Assembly (NCBI RefSeq): GCF_001895005.1
Contig: NZ_BCXH01000001.1
Coordinates: 1-64,000 of the forward strand
Length of the DNA: 64,000 bases
Reading direction: 5' to 3'
Source of the DNA: Rhodococcus yunnanensis NBRC 103083
GTDB lineage: Bacteria; Actinomycetota; Actinomycetes; Mycobacteriales; Mycobacteriaceae
The notes beneath the pieces were generated by a model. The model did not search any database. It was not told the DNA's origin and saw only the letters and a program-made list of their open reading frames with translations. Of this stretch, positions 21,495 through 30,351 are shown piece by piece. Both the position numbers and the translations under genes were made by a program. Positions within the stretch are counted from its first letter, which is position 1, and every line of letters starts with the position of its first letter.

Positions 21495-21527
21495 AGCCCA
21501 CGCCTGTTCCACGGCGTGGGCTTTTCT
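21495..21527 (+). terminator. terminator of tetR
   Basis: AGCCCACGCC and GGCGTGGGCT form a perfect 10-bp stem with an 8-base loop, followed by a T-rich stretch, 25 bases after the tetR stop. Confidence 0.85.
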
Positions 21528-21610
21528 CGTGGATCTCGGCTTGGATCGTGTGTGACGTCATCGCCCCTGGAATAGCCCACTAGACGCGGATCACATTCTC
21601 CGATATTCTA

Positions 21611-21626
21611 CCAATCGGTTGATGGA
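21611..21626. promoter_or_regulatory. weak copy of the cluster A operator
   Basis: CCAATCGGTTGATGGA sits 18 bases before the CoA-transferase ATG. It keeps the spacing of the other sites but differs at about four positions, so it may be a weak site or chance. Confidence 0.4.
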
Positions 21627-21644
21627 AAATCGGAAGGCGTCACA

Positions 21645-22346
21645 ATGGCAGTGAACAAGGTCGTCGGGTCTCTCGACGATGCGGTCGCCGGCATCTCGGA
21701 TGGGGCAACGTTGATGGTCAGCGGTTTCGGGCCACCGGGTCAGCCGTCAGCGCTCATCGATGCCGTACTCGACAGCGGTGCAAGCAATCTCACGATAATC
21801 AACAACAATGCAGGGGCCGGAGGGCGTGCGATCTCGGAGCTCTTCGCAGCCAAGCGGGTGCGCAAGGTCGTGTGTTCGTTCCCGAAAGCCATCGGATCGA
21901 CCGTGTTCGACGACCTCTATCGCGCGGGTGAGATCGAACTCGAGCTGGTGCCGCAGGGAACCCTGGCCGAGCGAATCCGCGCAGGCGGGGCCGGAATCAT
22001 GGGCTTCTACACGCCGACCGCGCACGGAACGGAATTGGCTGCAGGCAAGGAGACTCGTGTGTTCGGCGGTGTCGATTGTGTCCTCGAACTGCCCCTTCGC
22101 GCCGATTTCGCACTGGTGCGGGCCGAGGTCGGAGATCGGTACGGCAACCTCACCTATCGCAAGACGGGCCGAAACTTCGGTCCGCTCATGGCGGCCGCGG
22201 CAGATGTGACAGTCGCCGAAGTGTCTCGTCTGGTCCGTCCCGAAGTGATGGATCCGGAGACGACTGTTACGCCTGGAATCTACGTAGACCGACTGTTCGT
22301 GCTCGACGAGCGTTCGAGCACGTCTACCGAGGAGGAGTCTCGATGA
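21645..22346 (+). CDS. CoA-transferase subunit A, 3-oxoadipate (PcaI) type
   Basis: The 233 residues follow the PcaI/ScoA pattern: DGATLMVSGFGPPGQPSALI near the start (CoA-binding glycine region), NNNAGAGGRAISELF, KVVCSFPK, ELVPQGTLAERIRAGGAG and GDRYGNLTYRKTGRNFGPLM (pieces of conserved blocks). The protein transfers CoA, usually from succinyl-CoA, to a free acid. The partner subunit overlaps by 4 bases. It is near PcaI by eye, but no pca genes lie nearby, so the substrate is likely a pathway acid such as a dicarboxylate or oxo-acid. Start ATG 21645 has GGAAGG upstream. Confidence 0.85.
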   Translation: MAVNKVVGSLDDAVAGISDGATLMVSGFGPPGQPSALIDAVLDSGASNLTIINNNAGAGGRAISELFAAKRVRKVVCSFPKAIGSTVFDDLYRAGEIELELVPQGTLAERIRAGGAGIMGFYTPTAHGTELAAGKETRVFGGVDCVLELPLRADFALVRAEVGDRYGNLTYRKTGRNFGPLMAAAADVTVAEVSRLVRPEVMDPETTVTPGIYVDRLFVLDERSSTSTEEESR

Positions 22347-22996
22347 GTCGGTGGACCCGCGACGAGTTGGCCGCCCGTGTTGCCGCCGACATCCCGGACG
22401 GTTCCTACGTCAACTTGGGAATCGGCATGCCGACGATGGTGGCAGACCATGTACCAGCCGGTCGCGAACTCGTGTTCCACACCGAGAACGGGATGCTGGG
22501 AATGGGTCCTGCGGCTGTCGGCGACCAGATCGACGAGGATTTGATCAACGCCGGAAAGCTCTACGTAACAGAGACATCGGGCTCGTCCTACTTTCATCAC
22601 GCAGACTCTTTCGCGATGATCAGAGGTGGCCACATCGAATACTGCGTTATCGGCGCCTATCAGGTCGCTGTCGACGGCGACCTCGCGAACTGGCGAACGA
22701 ATTCCCCTGAGGTGATTCCGGGTGTCGGCGGCGCCATGGATCTCGCGGCGGGTGCCCAGAACGTCTTCGTGTGTATGGACCTGTTCACCAAGAGCGGTGA
22801 GTCGAAACTCGTCACGGATTGCGCGTACCCGCTCACCGGGCGTGGATGCGTGAACCGTGTCTACACTGACTACGGCATCTTCGAGCCGAAGGATGGCGGG
22901 TTCGCAGTAGTCGAACTCAGCGGTGCGGCGACCCTCGAGGAACTGCGAGAGCGCTGCTCTGTTCGTCTCGACGCCCCCAGCGGTGTCCACGCATAG
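22343..22996 (+). CDS. CoA-transferase subunit B, 3-oxoadipate (PcaJ) type
   Basis: The 217 residues have the family N-terminus (YVNLGIGMPTMVADHVPAG) and the catalytic Glu in FHTENGMLGMGP near residue 49, which forms the glutamyl-CoA thioester. IPGVGGAMDLAAGAQNVFV and KLVTDCAYPLTG are also typical. ATG 22343 has GGAGGAG 6 bases upstream and overlaps subunit A as ATGA. Both subunits together form the active heteromer. Confidence 0.87.
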   Translation: MSRWTRDELAARVAADIPDGSYVNLGIGMPTMVADHVPAGRELVFHTENGMLGMGPAAVGDQIDEDLINAGKLYVTETSGSSYFHHADSFAMIRGGHIEYCVIGAYQVAVDGDLANWRTNSPEVIPGVGGAMDLAAGAQNVFVCMDLFTKSGESKLVTDCAYPLTGRGCVNRVYTDYGIFEPKDGGFAVVELSGAATLEELRERCSVRLDAPSGVHA

Positions 22997-23078
22997 ACGA
23001 CATTCACTGTGCTGCAGACCTTTCGGATAGGTCGCGTGGCACGCAGGATTCGTCGTTCGCAATCGATACACATTCCGC

Positions 23079-23106
23079 CGCCCAGCCGCGGCCGCCCAGC
23101 CGCGGC
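23079..23106. repeat. 14-bp perfect tandem duplication
   Basis: CGCCCAGCCGCGGC occurs twice head to tail in the 153-base gap between the CoA-transferase and the next gene. It is GC-only apart from one A per unit and each copy can fold on itself. A ribosome site (GAGGAG) stands about 40 bases later. No role is evident. Confidence 0.7.
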
Positions 23107-23149
23107 CGCACGGCGCAGTGAGCATGCGCCGCATTTCTGAGGAGAATTC

Positions 23150-25150
23150 ATGAGTTTGGTGACGGTCGAGACGGTCGGCGACGTCGCGGTGTTGTCCATC
23201 GACAACCCTCCGGTCAATGCCGGTAACTCGGCGCAGCGGAGCGCGTTGTTCGATGCCATTGCCGTTCTCGGCGCCCGAACCGACGTGTCCGCGATCGTGA
23301 TCACCACGGCAGGTAGACACTTCTACGCCGGTTCCGATCTGCGTGAATTCGATCTTCCGCTGTCCGAACCTCAACTTCCGGCAGTGATCTCGGCGCTCGA
23401 TGGCTTGACGATTCCCGTCGTCGCGGCTGTTCGAGGGCTCGTTCTCGGCGGGGGGCTCGAACTCGCGCTGGGTTGCGACGCGCGAATCTCGACCCCGACA
23501 ACCGAACTCGGATTTCCCGAGGTCGGATTCGGAATCGTTCCCGGCGCCGGCGGCACCGTTCGGTCGGCACGGCTGATCGGTGTCGAGTCGGCGGCGGATC
23601 TCGTCACGACAGGCCGCCGAATCGGCGCAGCTGAAGCGGAGAAGATCGGTCTCGTCGATGCCGTTGTGCCCGATTCGGAGCTACTCGAACGAGCAGTCGC
23701 GTGGGCCGCGGGCCTGCGTAGTCGGCGACGACTCGTCGATGTTCCATCGTCGGCACCGTTCGCCGACCGTGCCGGGGTGACAGCAGGTCTGCCGCGCCGC
23801 CACCGACCGAACGTGCGTATCGCCGCTGAATTGGTCGTCGACGGCATCGAGCTGTCGGCAACCGACGCGCTCGCAGTCGAGCGAAAGACTTTCGACGACC
23901 TGCGGATCACCGACGAATCGAACAGCCTTCGTTACTTGTTCTTCGCTCGCCAGGCTGCGGCGAAGGATCTGAGGGGCTCGTCCGGTCCCTCCCGCCTCGA
24001 ACGAGTCGGAGTCATCGGCGCAGGCACGATGGGTGCAGGCCTGGCCGCGTTGTTCGCCGAGCACGGATATCGTGTCGTCGTCGTCGACGGCAACACCGAT
24101 GCTCTGGCACGAATCACCGAAGATTCGATTACGACATCCACCTTGCTCGACGCCTGTGCCGAGTGCGACCTGGTGATCGAGGCGGTGTTCGAGGACATGG
24201 CCGTCAAGCAGGATCTGTTGCAGAACTTGGAGAAGACCGTCCGCGACGACGCTGTTCTCGCGTCGAACACCTCGTATCTCGACCTCGACGAGATGGCCGA
24301 GAGAATGCTGCATCCGAACCGGTTCGCGGGATTGCACTTCTTCAATCCTGCACGCCGAAATCCGCTGGTCGAAGTGATTCCTGCAGCGAAGACCGACGAA
24401 CGGACTCGGTCCGCTCTCGGTTCACTAGCATCGGCAATGGGCAAGGTAGCGATCGTCAGCGGCGTCGGCGATGGATTCGTCGGCAATCGCGTCTATGCCG
24501 ACTATCGGGCGCAGGCCGAAATTCTGGTCGAGGACGGAGCGACTCCGGCCCAGGTCGATCAGGCCATGGGAGAATTCGGAATGGCCGTCGGACCGTTCGC
24601 CGTCGCAGATATGTCGGGCCTCGACATCGCGTGGTCGCGGCGCAAGCGACTTGCCCCTGATCGAGATCCCGATTGTCGTTATGTGCATATCGCGGACAGG
24701 CTGTGCGAAGCAGGTCGTTTGGGCAAGAAGGTGGGCGCCGGCTGGTATGCGTACCCGGACGGCGCAGGTCGGGGCATCGATGATCCCGCAGTGAACGCGA
24801 TCATCGATGAATGTCGTGCCGCAGCAGGATCGACGCCCCGCGCGATCGACGCAGACGAAATACGGATGCGCATCCTGGGCGCGATGGTGGCAGGCGCGGC
24901 CGCGGTGCTCGCCAGCGGTGTGGCTCGTAGGGCCTCCGATGTCGACGTTGCACTCACCGAAGGTTTCGCATTCCCGAGGCACCGCGGCGGTCCCGTCAAG
25001 GCGTTCTCCCGACTGAACGAGTCCGAGCAGGTCCGAGCGCTGGCGGCAGTGCATTCCTCGGACCCACACGGCTACCCGATCTTGGCGGAGTCCGGTGACG
25101 GTGTTGTGCCGTCGGCCGTCCGCCGACTTCTGGACGAGGCCACACGATGA
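23150..25150 (+). CDS. fused enoyl-CoA hydratase / 3-hydroxyacyl-CoA dehydrogenase
   Basis: This bifunctional beta-oxidation enzyme has 666 residues. The N-terminal crotonase domain (1-190) has the oxyanion motif HFYAGSDL, both catalytic Glu positions (VLGGGLELALGCD and FPEVGFGIVPGAGG) and so can hydrate. The NAD-binding dehydrogenase begins near residue 285 with VGVIGAGTMGAGLA, followed by SNTSYLDLDEMA, the catalytic His in GLHFFNPARRNPLVEV and a C-terminal dimer domain. No thiolase is fused. It belongs with the nearby CoA-transferase, dehydrogenase and thiolase genes as the beta-oxidation core of cluster A. Confidence 0.9.
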   Translation: MSLVTVETVGDVAVLSIDNPPVNAGNSAQRSALFDAIAVLGARTDVSAIVITTAGRHFYAGSDLREFDLPLSEPQLPAVISALDGLTIPVVAAVRGLVLGGGLELALGCDARISTPTTELGFPEVGFGIVPGAGGTVRSARLIGVESAADLVTTGRRIGAAEAEKIGLVDAVVPDSELLERAVAWAAGLRSRRRLVDVPSSAPFADRAGVTAGLPRRHRPNVRIAAELVVDGIELSATDALAVERKTFDDLRITDESNSLRYLFFARQAAAKDLRGSSGPSRLERVGVIGAGTMGAGLAALFAEHGYRVVVVDGNTDALARITEDSITTSTLLDACAECDLVIEAVFEDMAVKQDLLQNLEKTVRDDAVLASNTSYLDLDEMAERMLHPNRFAGLHFFNPARRNPLVEVIPAAKTDERTRSALGSLASAMGKVAIVSGVGDGFVGNRVYADYRAQAEILVEDGATPAQVDQAMGEFGMAVGPFAVADMSGLDIAWSRRKRLAPDRDPDCRYVHIADRLCEAGRLGKKVGAGWYAYPDGAGRGIDDPAVNAIIDECRAAAGSTPRAIDADEIRMRILGAMVAGAAAVLASGVARRASDVDVALTEGFAFPRHRGGPVKAFSRLNESEQVRALAAVHSSDPHGYPILAESGDGVVPSAVRRLLDEATR

Positions 25151-26013
25151 CAACCACCGAGGAAGGGCTCAGCGGCGTGAATGCTGGAAAGAATTGGGGC
25201 GGCGGTACCTGGGAGGGCGACTTCACCTGGCCGACTATGTCGAATCGCGTGTACGACTTGGCAGTTCGCCTCGAGCACGGGATGACACACCACGTCGCGC
25301 ACCCTCCGTACTCCTACACATTGGTGAAGAAGCACGGAAGCCACAACTATCCGGGTGGGATCTCGTCGGCCATGGAACTGGTGACGATTCCGGGTCACGG
25401 AGGCACACACGTGGATGCTCCCGCGCACATCTCCAAGGATGGCTTGGTGTTCGGGGGAGTCGGCGTCGACGACCACCAGACCTGGACCGACGGAGTCGAT
25501 GTCGGTTCGGTCGAAGAATTGCCACCCCTCGTCGGTCCCGGACATCTCGTCGACGGCGAAGTTCTCTTCGGTCGTGAAATGACGCACCGCGACGGATTCG
25601 GAGCGGATGAACTCGATCGATGGTTCGCCGACAGGCCTGCACCGGAACGCGGTTCCGTGGTGCTCTTCCGGACCGGGTTGATGAAGCACTGGGACGACTC
25701 GGAGCGCTACCTCGGCACGGGAGTCGGGGTTCCAGGAGTCAGCCTGTCCGGTGCGAAGTGGTTGACCGATCGAGGCGTTCTCGCCGTCGGTGCGGATACC
25801 GCTAGCTTCGAACACAAACCGGAGTGGACAGTTCCGGCTCTCGACGTACATGTTCATCTGCTGGTCGAGCACGGCACGCCGATCATGGAGTCCGTGCAAT
25901 TGGAGCTGTTGGCACAAGACCGGATATACGACGGGTTCCATTTCGTCGCTGCCGCCCTGCGAATCAAGGGTGGTACCGGTTCACCGCTGCGTCCGCTGGC
26001 TTTCGTCAGCTGA
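25147..26013 (+). CDS. cyclase-family metal-dependent hydrolase (kynurenine-formamidase fold), copy 1
   Basis: The 288-residue protein belongs to the cyclase family Pfam PF04199. The metal motif HxGTHxDxPxH is complete as HGGTHVDAPAH at about residues 79-89. Later typical parts are PERGSVVLFRTG, GVPGVSLSGAKWL and DVHVHLLVEHGTPIMES. Members hydrolyse amides, lactams or cyclic compounds with Mn or Zn. In this cluster a role in opening a ring or lactone is plausible but unproven. ATG 25147 overlaps the previous stop. Confidence 0.85.
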   Translation: MTTTEEGLSGVNAGKNWGGGTWEGDFTWPTMSNRVYDLAVRLEHGMTHHVAHPPYSYTLVKKHGSHNYPGGISSAMELVTIPGHGGTHVDAPAHISKDGLVFGGVGVDDHQTWTDGVDVGSVEELPPLVGPGHLVDGEVLFGREMTHRDGFGADELDRWFADRPAPERGSVVLFRTGLMKHWDDSERYLGTGVGVPGVSLSGAKWLTDRGVLAVGADTASFEHKPEWTVPALDVHVHLLVEHGTPIMESVQLELLAQDRIYDGFHFVAAALRIKGGTGSPLRPLAFVS

Positions 26014-26058
26014 GTTGCCGGTTGCGTGTGACCCCGGACATACATACGATTATTTCAA

Positions 26059-26074
26059 CCAAACGAACGTTTGA
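26059..26074. promoter_or_regulatory. putative TetR operator before the carboxylase operon
   Basis: CCAAACGAACGTTTGA is an almost exact palindrome with an AA centre. It ends 11 bases before the ATG and just before the GGAG ribosome site, a position where a bound repressor would block transcription or initiation. Confidence 0.7.
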
Positions 26075-26085
26075 AGGAGCGGTAA

Positions 26086-26610
26086 ATGAGCGTTTTACCC
26101 AACGACATCAAGCTGATTCTCGATACCCTGCAGGATTCGGAATTCGACCAGGCCGAGGTCGTGATCGGCGACGTGCGCATCTCGGTCGCACGCAACGGAC
26201 TGCAGCTGGCCGGTGCCGCGGCACCGGTGGCAGCGGTGGCGGAACCCGTTCGCGCCGTGGTCGCCGAGCAGCATGAACAGCCTGCAGCGGTTGTCGCCGC
26301 TGCGCCTGCACAGCCCGCTTCGCTTGCGACAGCGTCACCGGCGACCGGTGTTGCGGCCGCCGAGAACGCGCACGTCGTCGAGTCACCCAGCGTCGGAGTC
26401 TTCTGGCGCGCCTCAGCGCCCGGCGCCGCGTCGTTCGTCGAGATCGGGCAGACGGTGGCGGCGGACGACACCGTGGGCATCGTCGAGGTCATGAAGTTGA
26501 TGACGAACATCGCAGCCGGAGTCGACGGTGTCGTCACGGCGATTCATACCGAGAACGCTGTCGCCGTCGAGTTCGGAACCCCGCTGGTCACCATCGAGCC
26601 GAAGGCATAG
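26086..26610 (+). CDS. biotin carboxyl carrier protein of an unassigned carboxylase
   Basis: The 174 residues have an N-terminal helical part, an Ala/Pro-rich linker (about 45-100) and a biotinyl domain with VEVMKLM, where Lys 137 is the biotin site. This layout is that of AccB-type carriers. It is followed 2 bases later by a biotin carboxylase and then by a carboxyltransferase, so all three enzyme parts are together. The AGGAG ribosome site abuts the operator. Confidence 0.92.
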   Translation: MSVLPNDIKLILDTLQDSEFDQAEVVIGDVRISVARNGLQLAGAAAPVAAVAEPVRAVVAEQHEQPAAVVAAAPAQPASLATASPATGVAAAENAHVVESPSVGVFWRASAPGAASFVEIGQTVAADDTVGIVEVMKLMTNIAAGVDGVVTAIHTENAVAVEFGTPLVTIEPKA

Positions 26611-26612
26611 CC

Positions 26613-28019
26613 GTGGACGGCCGAACAATAGACCGAGTCCTCGTCGCCAACCGGGGTGAGATCGCGGTTCGCATCATCCGTGCGTGCTTCGACGAGGGCA
26701 TCGAAAGCGTGCTCGCCTGCTCGGCGGCGGATACCGAAACACTTGCCGCCCGGTTGGCGGACAAGGTGGTCGTCATCGGACCCGCCGCAGCGGCAGAGAG
26801 CTACCTCGACATTCCGCGTGTCGTACAAGCCGCGATCGCGACCGGGTGCGACGCCCTGCACCCCGGTTACGGATTCCTGTCCGAGCGACCCGAACTCGTC
26901 GACGCCTGCCAGGAGAACGGCATCGTCTACATCGGACCGCCTGCCGACATCATGCGGCGGTCGGGTTCCAAGCTGGGCGCGCGTGCTGTTGCCGACGAGG
27001 TCGGTATTCCCACCGGTGCAGGCTCCGGCGGACTCGCGAGCGTGGAAGACGCCGTCGAGGCGGCTCGACGCCTGGGATTTCCGCTGTTGCTCAAGGCATC
27101 TGCGGGCGGAGGCGGCCGGGGTATGACGATTCTGCGGACCGAGGACGAGGTGAAGGACGGCTACGTCCGTTCGAGCCTGGAAGCAGAGAGGGCATTCGGC
27201 GACGGGACGGTGTACGTCGAACCCTACGTCGAGCGCGCCAGGCACGTCGAGGTGCAGATTCTCGCCGACACGTACGGAAACGTGTGCCACCTGGGTGAGC
27301 GTGATTGCTCGACTCAACGCCGCTACCAGAAGGTCATCGAGGAAGCCCCGGCCGTCGGTTTGCCGGACAGCCTCATCGGCGACATTCGTGCTGCGGCAGT
27401 GAAATTGTGCGCGGCGCTCGACTACGTGGGAGCAGGCACGGTCGAGTTTCTCGTGGACGCGGACCGGAACCGATTCGTGTTCCTCGAGGTCAACGCTCGC
27501 GTGCAGGTCGAGCATCCGATCTCCGAGGCGATCACCGGGATCGACATCGTTCGTGAGCAGCTGCGTATCGCCAGCGGACGCCCTTTGTCGTTCCAGCAGA
27601 GCGACGTCCACACCACGGGACACGCGATCGAGTGCCGCCTCAATGCCGAGGACAGCACACGAAATTTCGCGCCCACGCCCGGAACGATCACCGAGTGGAC
27701 GGTCCCCGGCGGCGAGGGGATCCGCGTGGACACCTTCGTGCACGCCGGAGCCGTCATCTCGCCGTGGTACGACTCGCTGATCGCGAAGATCATCGTGCAC
27801 GCGGCCACTCGTGATCAAGCGATCGAACGTATGCGAGCTGTGCTCGCCAGGACTCGCGTGGGCGGCGTAGCGACGACTGCACCGATCCACGATGCCATCC
27901 TCGCCCACCCGGACTTCGCGAAAGGTCCGGTGACGACCAAGTGGCTGGAGGACGTCTTCCTTCCCGAATGGGACGCCGACACAGCCACGCTGCCCGCTTC
28001 CGGGCGCACAGCGTCCTAG
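26613..28019 (+). CDS. biotin carboxylase subunit
   Basis: It carboxylates the carrier's biotin with ATP and bicarbonate. The 468 residues have the N-domain VLVANRGEIAVRIIRACF, the glycine-rich ATP-grasp loop KASAGGGGRGM, ERDCSTQRRYQK, the catalytic FLEVNARVQVEHPISEAI and the C-terminal AEDSTRNFAPTPG. The GTG start at 26613 follows the carrier stop by 2 bases. It is AccC-like and by itself says nothing about the final substrate. Confidence 0.93.
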   Translation: MDGRTIDRVLVANRGEIAVRIIRACFDEGIESVLACSAADTETLAARLADKVVVIGPAAAAESYLDIPRVVQAAIATGCDALHPGYGFLSERPELVDACQENGIVYIGPPADIMRRSGSKLGARAVADEVGIPTGAGSGGLASVEDAVEAARRLGFPLLLKASAGGGGRGMTILRTEDEVKDGYVRSSLEAERAFGDGTVYVEPYVERARHVEVQILADTYGNVCHLGERDCSTQRRYQKVIEEAPAVGLPDSLIGDIRAAAVKLCAALDYVGAGTVEFLVDADRNRFVFLEVNARVQVEHPISEAITGIDIVREQLRIASGRPLSFQQSDVHTTGHAIECRLNAEDSTRNFAPTPGTITEWTVPGGEGIRVDTFVHAGAVISPWYDSLIAKIIVHAATRDQAIERMRAVLARTRVGGVATTAPIHDAILAHPDFAKGPVTTKWLEDVFLPEWDADTATLPASGRTAS

Positions 28020-28036
28020 ATCATCGAAGGAAAATC

Positions 28037-29500
28037 ATGCACATCGATTTCGTCGAACAGAGTCTTCGCGACGGTCAGCAGAGCCTGTGGGGCATGCGTT
28101 TGCGCGCCTACGAGGCGGCAGGCGCGCTGCCGTACCTGAAGGACGCCGGCTACCGCACGATCGACCTCACCGGCGCGGGCATGTTCACGGTGTTGCTCCG
28201 TGAGTACGCCGACGACCCATGGGCAACACTGGATTTCCTCGTTGCAGGTTTGAAGGGCAACGAGTTGCGATCGGGTCTGCGGACGCTCAGCTGTGTCGGC
28301 TTCGCCCCGACGCCGCAGGTGATCATGGACCTGTGGATCCAGACGCTCATCAAGCATGGCGTCACGAGCTTCTGGCTGTACGACTGCCTGTACGACATGC
28401 CGTTGATGAAGCACATGGTCGACGTCGTCACGCAGGCGGGTGGCCAGGCCGTTCCAGCAATCATGTACGGCCTCACCGACGTTCACGACGACGTCTACTT
28501 CGCCGATCGCGCCCGGGAGATGGCGTCGTGGACCGGAGTCGAATCGATCTACTTCGAAGATGCTGCTGGAGTGCTGAAGCCGGAGCGCGCGCGGACGTTG
28601 CTCCCAGCCATCCGTGAGGCGACCGGAACCATCCCCCTCGAACTCCATTGCCACAACACGACGAATCTTGCGCAGCACAACTACATCGTCGGAGTGGAGA
28701 GTGGCTTCACCCGGTTGCACACTGCCTCGAGGCCCATGGCCAACGGACCATCGTTGCCTTCGACCGAGGCGATGGTTACGGCGATCGAACATATGGGTTT
28801 CACACACTCGATCGACACGTCGACCTTCGAACCCGTCGCCGCGCACTTCGAGCAGGTTGCACGCGACGCCGGCCGCTCGACGGGCGTTCCAGCCGAGTAC
28901 GACCCTCGGATGTACGACCACCAGTTGCCCGGTGGAATGACGGGAACGCTGATCAATCAGCTCGAGCGCCATGGATTGGGGCATCGGTTCCCCGCGGTGC
29001 TCGAGGCGATCCCGAAGGTTCGAGTCGAACTCGGGTCGCCGATCATGGCGACGCCGTTCTCGCAGTTCGTCGGTGTTCAGGCAGTGCTGAACATCATCAC
29101 CGGTGATCCCTATTCGATGGTGTCCGACGAAGTGGTGCACTACGTTCTCGGCCACTACGGACCGGTCCCCGCGCCCGTCGCACCCGATGTGCTCGACAAG
29201 ATCCTGTCGAGTCCTCGGGCCAAACAACTGCAGGATTGGACCAGGCCGGAACCGACGCTCGACGAGATCCGAGCGCAGTTCTCGCCGGGAATCTCCGACG
29301 AGGAACTGCTCATCCGCTTCATGATGTCGGACGAGGAGGTAGACGCCATGCTGGCAAAAGGCCCACTGCGGACGGATCGACGCCGCAGCACGAACAAAGT
29401 CGTCGAGTCGGTCGTCGAGCTGCTCGGCGATTCCCGGGGCAGCAAGTCGTTCTCGGTGTCGACTCCCGAGTTCAGCATCGCCACATCGAGAGGTGCATGA
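28037..29500 (+). CDS. carboxyltransferase subunit, transcarboxylase-5S/pyruvate-carboxylase type, with changed Lys ligand
   Basis: The 487 residues form an HMGL-like TIM barrel plus C-terminal domain related to transcarboxylase 5S, oxaloacetate decarboxylase alpha and PycB. Metal ligands Asp 12 (LRDGQQS) and His 204/His 206 (ELHCHNTTN) are kept, as are LPGGMTGTLINQL and SQFVGVQAVLNIITG. The carbamylated Lys of the family (Lys 184 in 5S, motif LKDMAALLKP) is Glu 174 here (FEDAAGVLKP). The enzyme therefore is either a carboxylase with a Glu ligand or has new chemistry. Known relatives act on pyruvate or oxaloacetate; the substrate here is unknown. Confidence 0.85.
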   Translation: MHIDFVEQSLRDGQQSLWGMRLRAYEAAGALPYLKDAGYRTIDLTGAGMFTVLLREYADDPWATLDFLVAGLKGNELRSGLRTLSCVGFAPTPQVIMDLWIQTLIKHGVTSFWLYDCLYDMPLMKHMVDVVTQAGGQAVPAIMYGLTDVHDDVYFADRAREMASWTGVESIYFEDAAGVLKPERARTLLPAIREATGTIPLELHCHNTTNLAQHNYIVGVESGFTRLHTASRPMANGPSLPSTEAMVTAIEHMGFTHSIDTSTFEPVAAHFEQVARDAGRSTGVPAEYDPRMYDHQLPGGMTGTLINQLERHGLGHRFPAVLEAIPKVRVELGSPIMATPFSQFVGVQAVLNIITGDPYSMVSDEVVHYVLGHYGPVPAPVAPDVLDKILSSPRAKQLQDWTRPEPTLDEIRAQFSPGISDEELLIRFMMSDEEVDAMLAKGPLRTDRRRSTNKVVESVVELLGDSRGSKSFSVSTPEFSIATSRGA

Positions 29501-30351
29501 TGTCCGAGCTCGGCAACGCCGTCGAGGTCGAGGTGGATGGTCCGGTGACCTGGTTGACGCTGAACAGGCCCGAACGTTTGAACGCACTCGACGACAGGCT
29601 TCTGAACGAACTGGGTGACAGGCTGGACGACAGCGCGAAGACGGACGCGCGAGTGGTCGTCATTCGGGGCGCTGGTCGTGCCTTCTGTGCGGGATACGAC
29701 ATCGCACCGGATTCGTCCGAGGTCGGCTATGCGGCAGAGCGCTCACCGGTCGAGGACAGGGACAGGTTGCTCGGCAACATCGAACTGTTCACGCGAATAT
29801 GGCGACACCCGCAACCGGTCATCGCATCGGTGCACGGGCACTGCGTCGCCGGTGGCGCGCAGCTGGCCTCGCTGTGCGACATCACGATCGTGGCCGAGGA
29901 TGCGAACATCATGACTTCGCCCGCTCTCGCACTCGGCGGAGGATACCTCTCGCCGCTCTGGGTGCACAGGGTCGGCGGTCAGCGCGCCAAACTCATGTCG
30001 ATGGATGCCGGACGACGCATCACCGGTTCGACGGCGGCCGAGTGGGGGTGGGCCGCCGATGCGGTCCCAGCGGCAGAGCTGCACGACTACGTCCGTCGTA
30101 CGGCGCACTCGATCGCGCGAACGGCAGGCTCGCTCCTGAGACTCAAGAAGGAGGCGGTCAATCGCGCGGTGGAGCTGGACGGGCTGCTCACCTACGCGAG
30201 GATAGGCGCGGAAACCGATGCGTTGCTGCATATGACCCCCGAGGTCAAGCACACGCAATCGCGCATCAAGGACATCGGGCTCAAGGCCGCTATCGCCGAG
30301 TTCAACGCCGATTTCGAGGCGCAGTTCGGCAGTGTTCGGGGTGCCAGGTGA
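29497..30351 (+). CDS. crotonase-superfamily protein lacking the hydratase Glu
   Basis: The 284 residues have the crotonase fold: LNRPERLNALDD, the oxyanion motif RAFCAGYDI and GHCVAGGAQLASLCD. Hydratases have Glu where this protein has Gln (GGAQLA), and the second Glu of a PExxLG-type motif is also absent (PALALGGGYLSPLW). It is thus unlikely to hydrate an enoyl-CoA. Crotonase relatives with other chemistry include hydrolases, isomerases, decarboxylases and ring-cleaving enzymes. It overlaps both neighbours by 4 bases, between the carboxyltransferase and the second cyclase. Confidence 0.8.
   Translation: MMSELGNAVEVEVDGPVTWLTLNRPERLNALDDRLLNELGDRLDDSAKTDARVVVIRGAGRAFCAGYDIAPDSSEVGYAAERSPVEDRDRLLGNIELFTRIWRHPQPVIASVHGHCVAGGAQLASLCDITIVAEDANIMTSPALALGGGYLSPLWVHRVGGQRAKLMSMDAGRRITGSTAAEWGWAADAVPAAELHDYVRRTAHSIARTAGSLLRLKKEAVNRAVELDGLLTYARIGAETDALLHMTPEVKHTQSRIKDIGLKAAIAEFNADFEAQFGSVRGAR

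Noticed and set aside
21645-22996. True pca operon CoA-transferase
   Set aside because: Sequence is PcaIJ-like, but no pcaBGHL genes are near and the operator groups it with cluster A, so I did not give the pca names.
23079-23106. Attachment or resolution site
   Set aside because: The 14-bp duplication has no partner elsewhere that I could see and lies within an operon gap; it is probably simple slippage.
28016-29587. 523-codon open frame on the minus strand
   Set aside because: It is antisense to the carboxyltransferase gene. High GC keeps opposite frames open, and the translation has no family pattern.
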